A stretch of DNA of 9,008 nucleotides from DALYDP01 sp964541635. GTDB lineage: Bacteria > Patescibacteriota > Gracilibacteria > Peribacterales > Peribacteraceae. Below the pieces are notes generated by a model. The model was not told the origin of the DNA, ran no database searches, and saw only the letters and a list, made by a program, of their open reading frames with translations. Position numbers and translations under genes: made by a program. Positions 6,582 through 9,008 of this stretch are shown piece after piece. The DNA is taken from contig CAZIQM010000044.1 of the NCBI GenBank assembly GCA_964541635.1, positions 1 through 9,008 of the forward strand, in the 5' to 3' direction. Position 1 is the stretch's first letter. Every line of letters begins with the position of its first letter.

Positions 6582-7070
6582 ATGTTCCGCCGTGCCTTCG
6601 CAGCCGTCGCCCTCCTCTCGTTGTCCTTGGCCGCCTGCGGCTCGGAACACGCGGCCATCGCCGCGTACTTCGAGGAAGCGCAGTCCATCGGCGAGCGGAT
6701 GGTGCAAACGAGCGGCGACTTCGAGACGCTCATGAACCGGCAGGAGAACCCGCTCGAATGGTCCGCCGAGTCGAAGGTCCAATTGCAAACGACGCTCGAA
6801 TCCATGCAGGAACTACGCGCCGACGCCGACAACATGTCCGTGCCGGAAGCGTTCAAGGAGGTGCACCCGCTCCTCGTCCAATCGCTCGACGACATGATCG
6901 CCGCGATCCAGATCATCGACGACATCGCCGACGACCCGTCGCTCGCCACGATGGAGAAGGCGAAGGAAATGACCGCGAAGGCCGAAAGCGGCGAGAAGCT
7001 CGCGAACGAGTACGTCGCCAAACTCGAGCAGATCCTGGCGGAGAAGTATCCGGAGCTGCTCGAGGAATGA
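6582..7070 (+). CDS. Small helical lipoprotein of unknown function
   Basis: This is a 162-residue protein with a lipoprotein signal: MFRR, a hydrophobic run rich in Ala and Leu, and lipobox LAAC with Cys19. It should be a membrane-anchored lipoprotein on the outer face. The mature part is acidic, has no further cysteine, and reads as nearly continuous amphipathic helices broken by turns (SGDF, QENPLEW, MSVPEAF, ADDPSL). That suggests a helical bundle; the C-terminal segment from about residue 125 is coiled-coil-like (KAKEMTAKAESGEKLANEY). No enzyme motif is seen. The start lies 25 bp after the MBL-fold stop. A TATCCT at 6573-6578 ends only 3 nt before the ATG, too close for the pattern seen at the other starts, so this gene may be co-transcribed with the one upstream. 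It converges on the transglutaminase-like gene with only 14 bp between stops and no obvious terminator hairpin. Confidence 0.78.
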   Translation: MFRRAFAAVALLSLSLAACGSEHAAIAAYFEEAQSIGERMVQTSGDFETLMNRQENPLEWSAESKVQLQTTLESMQELRADADNMSVPEAFKEVHPLLVQSLDDMIAAIQIIDDIADDPSLATMEKAKEMTAKAESGEKLANEYVAKLEQILAEKYPELLEE

Positions 7071-7084
7071 CGGTGTAGGCGGGA

Positions 7085-8338
7085 TTATTTCTTCGTTGTC
7101 GCGAGTTTCTTCTGGTTCACGGGAGAGTTCACGAGCTTGCGCGCCTTCTCGTGCTCCTTGTTCAGCGCGGTGATCTCCGGCGGCGTCTTCTGCATCATCT
7201 GCACGAGGACCGGGGACGCCTCCCCCTTTCCGGGCACCGAGAGCGACGTCGACCCGTTCGACGCGCGGCCGTTGCCGGACCAGGCGAAGCGGTTGAAGGT
7301 CTTGAACTTTCCCGAGGCGAAGCCCCAACCCGATTCCGGCGGGAAGTTCAGCTCCGTACCCACCTGCTCCACCACGTACTCGCCGCGGTCCACGCCGTAG
7401 GTGTGGAACGGGGCATCGACGCGCACGTTGCCTTTCTCGGAGAGGTTGAAGGCGTGCGTGCCACCCTTGCCGTCCTTGTCGACCGCCAAGGCGCAGTAGC
7501 CGACGACCGTTTTGAATTCGCCGTTCGACGCCTGCTCGATGAACACGGCGTGCGTGCCGCAGTCGCCTTTCTTCACCGCGGCGATCTGCGCGGGATCGAG
7601 CGGGCTGGTGCTCGCGTCGTAGGTGAGGTTCGATTCCGCGGCGGTCTTCAGCTGCATGGCTTTCGCGAGCGTCTGGTTCCTCTGGTTCACGCGCAGGAGC
7701 GCGTCGCCTTCGAGCGGCGGCGTTTTCGGCTGGCTCATCCACGACAAGACCTTCATCTCCACCGTCACTTTCCCGCCCGAGGGAACGCCGCGGATGCGGC
7801 ACGAGAGGAACTTGTTGTTGTTCGGCTGCGATTCGACGATCTCGAGGTCGCTCACCATGTTATTGAGGCCCGTGGCGGCCGCGCGCACGCGCGTCTCCAG
7901 GCGGCCGATTTCGCCGATGTCGCGCGGGAGCGCCAACAGGTAGCGCTGGTCCAAGCCTTCCGGCGGCGCGTCCACCTCGGCGCGGGTGATCGTCATGATC
8001 GGCACGGCGTCGTAGCCGCGCGGCACGATGAGGCTCGGTCCGCGCATGCCCTCGCCGTTTTCCTCGGTCGGGCTCTGGCGGACGATCCAGGTGTTCTCTT
8101 CCAATTTCTCGAGCGTCGGCTTGGGAGCGACGTCGTTCTTCTCCGGCGTCACCGCCTTGGCCAACGGCTTTCGCTCGGCGGCGTCCGCGTCGTCGGGCAA
8201 CGCCTGCGCCATGAAGAGCGCGGCCGTTCCCATGAGGAACGCTCGACGATTGTGATCGATGCCCTGCGCGGGCTCGATCGGTTTCGGGGCGGAAACGGAA
8301 CCGCCTTCGTCCAGTCCAGGAAGATGCGTGTGTTCCAT
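7085..8338 (-). CDS. Exported transglutaminase-like cysteine protein with Tat-type signal
   Basis: Counted from the ATG at 8338 this is a 417-residue protein. A twin-arginine-like signal (DHNRRAFLMGTAALFMAQAL, Arg31-Arg32) follows a 30-residue N-terminal extension. A long middle region of unknown family has proline-rich and extended segments. Around residues 258-312 lie the three parts of a transglutaminase-like core: KGDCGTHAVFIEQ with Cys260, GGTHAFN with His295, and VRVDAPFH with Asp308. This is the usual Cys-His-Asp order and spacing of the papain-like transglutaminase superfamily. Such domains act as proteases, peptidases or cross-linking enzymes in the envelope; which applies here cannot be told. 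The C-terminal 100 residues end in a basic tail. An in-frame GTG at 8365 would add nine residues, but the ATG fits the local promoter better. The gene is divergent from marR, suggesting shared control. Confidence 0.8.
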   Translation of the reverse strand: MEHTHLPGLDEGGSVSAPKPIEPAQGIDHNRRAFLMGTAALFMAQALPDDADAAERKPLAKAVTPEKNDVAPKPTLEKLEENTWIVRQSPTEENGEGMRGPSLIVPRGYDAVPIMTITRAEVDAPPEGLDQRYLLALPRDIGEIGRLETRVRAAATGLNNMVSDLEIVESQPNNNKFLSCRIRGVPSGGKVTVEMKVLSWMSQPKTPPLEGDALLRVNQRNQTLAKAMQLKTAAESNLTYDASTSPLDPAQIAAVKKGDCGTHAVFIEQASNGEFKTVVGYCALAVDKDGKGGTHAFNLSEKGNVRVDAPFHTYGVDRGEYVVEQVGTELNFPPESGWGFASGKFKTFNRFAWSGNGRASNGSTSLSVPGKGEASPVLVQMMQKTPPEITALNKEHEKARKLVNSPVNQKKLATTKK

Positions 8339-8344
8339 AGTTAC

Positions 8345-8355
8345 GCATACTATGC
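8345..8355. promoter_or_regulatory. Palindrome GCATACTATGC over the -10 region of the transglutaminase-like gene
   Basis: This is a perfect 5-1-5 palindrome. On the minus strand it contains two overlapping -10 candidates: TAGTAT, ending 8 nt before the ATG at 8338, and CATAGT, ending 10 nt before it. The second has a TGTACA -35 candidate 17 bp upstream, within the palindrome CTGTACAG at 8371-8378. The position suits a repressor operator covering the promoter. The partner protein is unknown. Confidence 0.45.
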
Positions 8356-8398
8356 CAAATGTCACAAAAACTGTACAGGTGATCTTTGAAACATGGCT

Positions 8399-8458
8399 TT
8401 CCGCCGCTTAAAACTTCGCATATCGAGTGTCGAGTTTGCTTTTCGGAAAGCGGCGGAA
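8399..8458. repeat. 11-bp inverted repeat (TTCCGCCGCTT / AAGCGGCGGAA) between divergent promoters
   Basis: The arms at 8399-8409 and 8448-8458 are perfectly complementary with a 38-nt spacer. Each arm sits upstream of one of the two divergent promoters and points the same way relative to its gene. A paired activator or upstream element is therefore a fair reading. A smaller hairpin, GCTTT-TCGG-AAAGC at 8438-8451, overlaps the right arm. No U-tract follows, so a terminator is unlikely. Confidence 0.5.
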
Positions 8459-8466
8459 TCCAGACG

Positions 8467-8495
8467 TACTTGACTACTACTTTACTACTCAAGTA
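8467..8495. promoter_or_regulatory. Candidate MarR operator: inverted repeat TACTTGA-15-TCAAGTA
   Basis: The two 7-bp arms at 8467-8473 and 8489-8495 are perfectly complementary and overlap the -35 box and the first bases of the -10 box of the marR promoter. A further half-site copy (TCAAG, 8500-8504) lies 11 bp, about one helical turn, beyond the TCAAG at 8489-8493. The spacer holds repeated TACT units. Autorepression by the adjacent MarR protein is the natural inference. Confidence 0.5.
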
Positions 8496-8499
8496 ATAT
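8470..8499 (+). promoter_or_regulatory. Sigma70-like promoter TTGACT-18-TAATAT for marR
   Basis: TTGACT at 8470-8475 (5 of 6 to TTGACA) and TAATAT at 8494-8499 (4 of 6 to TATAAT) are 18 bp apart. The -10 box ends 8 nt before the ATG at 8508, predicting a leader of about two bases. This promoter argues against the in-frame GTG at 8427, which would place it inside the coding sequence. Confidence 0.65.
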
Positions 8500-8507
8500 T
8501 CAAGCAT

Positions 8508-8933
8508 ATGGTGAGCTACTCCTCCTCTCTTCGCCTCCTGCTCGACATGACCGCCGCGCAGTCGGCCATGCACCGCCGCTTCGACGGCCGCCTCGGCGGG
8601 CTCAGCCTCACCGAGTTCCTCATCCTCACGCACCTCGAGCAGTCGAAGGACGCGAAGATGCGCCGCGTCGACCTCGCCGAACGCGTCGGGCTCACGCAGT
8701 CCGGCGTCACGCGCTTGCTCGCTCCCATGGAAAAAATCGGCCTCGTGAAGCGCGCGACCGATCCCGGCGACGCGCGCGTCAGCTTCGTGGAGCTGGCCCC
8801 GGGCGGCCGCCGCAGCCTGAAGGATGCGATCGAGAACGCGGAAGAGCTCGCGAATCGCCTGCTCGCGCGCATCCCGAAGGAACACGTCGTCGCCGCGACG
8901 GGCGTGATGAAGGAATTGGGTTCCGCCGTGTGA
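8508..8933 (+). CDS. MarR-family winged-helix transcriptional regulator
   Basis: The 141-residue length is typical for MarR. Residues 8-47 form the N-terminal dimerisation helices and the first helix of the DNA-binding lobe (LTEFLILTHLEQS). The winged helix spans about 51-98: RRVDLAERVGLTQSGVTRLLAPMEKIGLV is the helix-turn-helix with its recognition helix, and DPGDARVSFVEL is the wing with the conserved D-x-R. The C-terminal helices complete the dimer. MarR proteins usually repress their own gene and a divergent neighbour until a small ligand or oxidant releases them. No cysteine is present in the protein, so cysteine-based oxidant sensing as in OhrR is excluded. The transglutaminase-like gene next door is the likely co-target. 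The start at 8508 is chosen because it agrees with the family and the promoter. The stop is 1 nt from the antisense tRNA. Confidence 0.9.
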   Translation: MVSYSSSLRLLLDMTAAQSAMHRRFDGRLGGLSLTEFLILTHLEQSKDAKMRRVDLAERVGLTQSGVTRLLAPMEKIGLVKRATDPGDARVSFVELAPGGRRSLKDAIENAEELANRLLARIPKEHVVAATGVMKELGSAV

Positions 8934-8934
8934 G

Positions 8935-9008
8935 TGGTAGCCCCGGTTGGAATCGCACCAGCATCTGCCCCTTAGGAGAGGGCCGTTCTTCTCTTGAACT
9001 ACGGGGCC
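8935..9008 (-). tRNA. tRNA-Arg (anticodon CCU), CCA encoded
   Basis: Read on the minus strand the 74 bases fold as a tRNA. The acceptor GGCCCCG pairs with CGGGGCU (first pair G-U), the D stem is GUUC/GAAC, and the anticodon stem is GCCCU/GGGGC. The loop is CUCCUAA with anticodon CCU, which reads AGG (arginine). The variable loop has four bases, the discriminator is A, and CCA is encoded. Unusual points are a seven-base D loop (AAGAGAA) without the usual GG pair, a T loop UGCGAUU in place of the usual UUCGAUU, and a C-A mismatch in the T stem (GCUGG/CCAAC). It could be a functional but divergent tRNA, a decaying copy, or carry sequence errors. The 5' end falls on the last base of the window, so its promoter is not visible. 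Confidence 0.85.

Noticed and set aside
8339..8365. Upstream GTG start for the transglutaminase-like protein
   Set aside because: It adds nine residues that cover the GCATACTATGC palindrome and -10 candidates. The ATG at 8338 keeps the spacing seen at other starts. Not fully excluded.
7151..8389. A 412-codon plus-strand open frame over the transglutaminase-like gene
   Set aside because: Its translation is rich in Arg, His and Val with no domain, while the minus strand encodes a signal peptide and a catalytic triad.
8427..8507. Upstream GTG start for the MarR protein
   Set aside because: The extra 27 residues do not look like MarR, and the stretch contains the promoter and operator-like repeat.
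1..9008. General recoding of TAG as a sense codon
   Set aside because: Only one in-frame TAG is seen in about 2,700 codons. Absence of TAG stops among ten genes is weak evidence in a GC-rich genome that prefers TGA.
1..9008. A defence, toxin-antitoxin, mobile or CRISPR system
   Set aside because: No transposase, integrase, nuclease, toxin, array or terminal repeat was seen on either strand; the genes are housekeeping and envelope functions.

Overview
The window is a compact, GC-rich (roughly 65% by eye) bacterial chromosome segment. It holds ten genes: eight protein genes on the plus strand, then one protein gene and one tRNA on the minus strand. No mobile element, CRISPR array, prophage or rRNA is visible. 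The longest non-coding stretch is about 170 bp. Tiny gene gaps, a cysteine-rich SLH-GerMN surface protein, a shrunken metallo-beta-lactamase-fold protein and two small lipoproteins resemble Patescibacteria/CPR genomes, perhaps a high-GC Peregrinibacteria- or Peribacteria-like lineage. This placement is an inference from style and needs a phylogeny.

Layout: (1) 3-1220, the C-terminal part of secA, with an in-frame amber codon at 54-56 upstream of a fully conserved remainder. (2) 1235-2190, a small lipoprotein overlapping by 1 nt with an MTH1-like NUDIX hydrolase. (3) 2233-3663, a secreted protein with a Cys-rich N-terminal part, three SLH repeats and a GerMN domain. (4) 3691-4653, a DNA polymerase III delta'-like clamp-loader ATPase. 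(5) 4688-5962, murA. (6) 6020-6556, an MBL-fold relative with no visible metal ligands. (7) 6582-7070, a helical lipoprotein. (8) 7085-8338 minus, an exported transglutaminase-like cysteine protein, divergent from (9) 8508-8933, a MarR-family regulator. (10) 8935-9008 minus, a tRNA-Arg(CCU) with unusual D and T arms.

Functionally the window mixes core housekeeping (secretion motor, replication clamp loading, first committed step of peptidoglycan synthesis, nucleotide-pool sanitation, a tRNA) with cell-envelope proteins. It does not look like a dedicated operon or defence island.

The most interesting signal is at the starts. In seven of eight cases where a gap precedes a gene, a -10-like TANNNT hexamer ends 6-9 nt before the ATG. 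Most of these starts lack a Shine-Dalgarno sequence, so leaderless or nearly leaderless mRNAs with one promoter per gene are likely. Other points worth checking are the secA amber codon, the palindromes between the divergent transglutaminase and marR genes, the MBL protein without ligands, and the odd tRNA.
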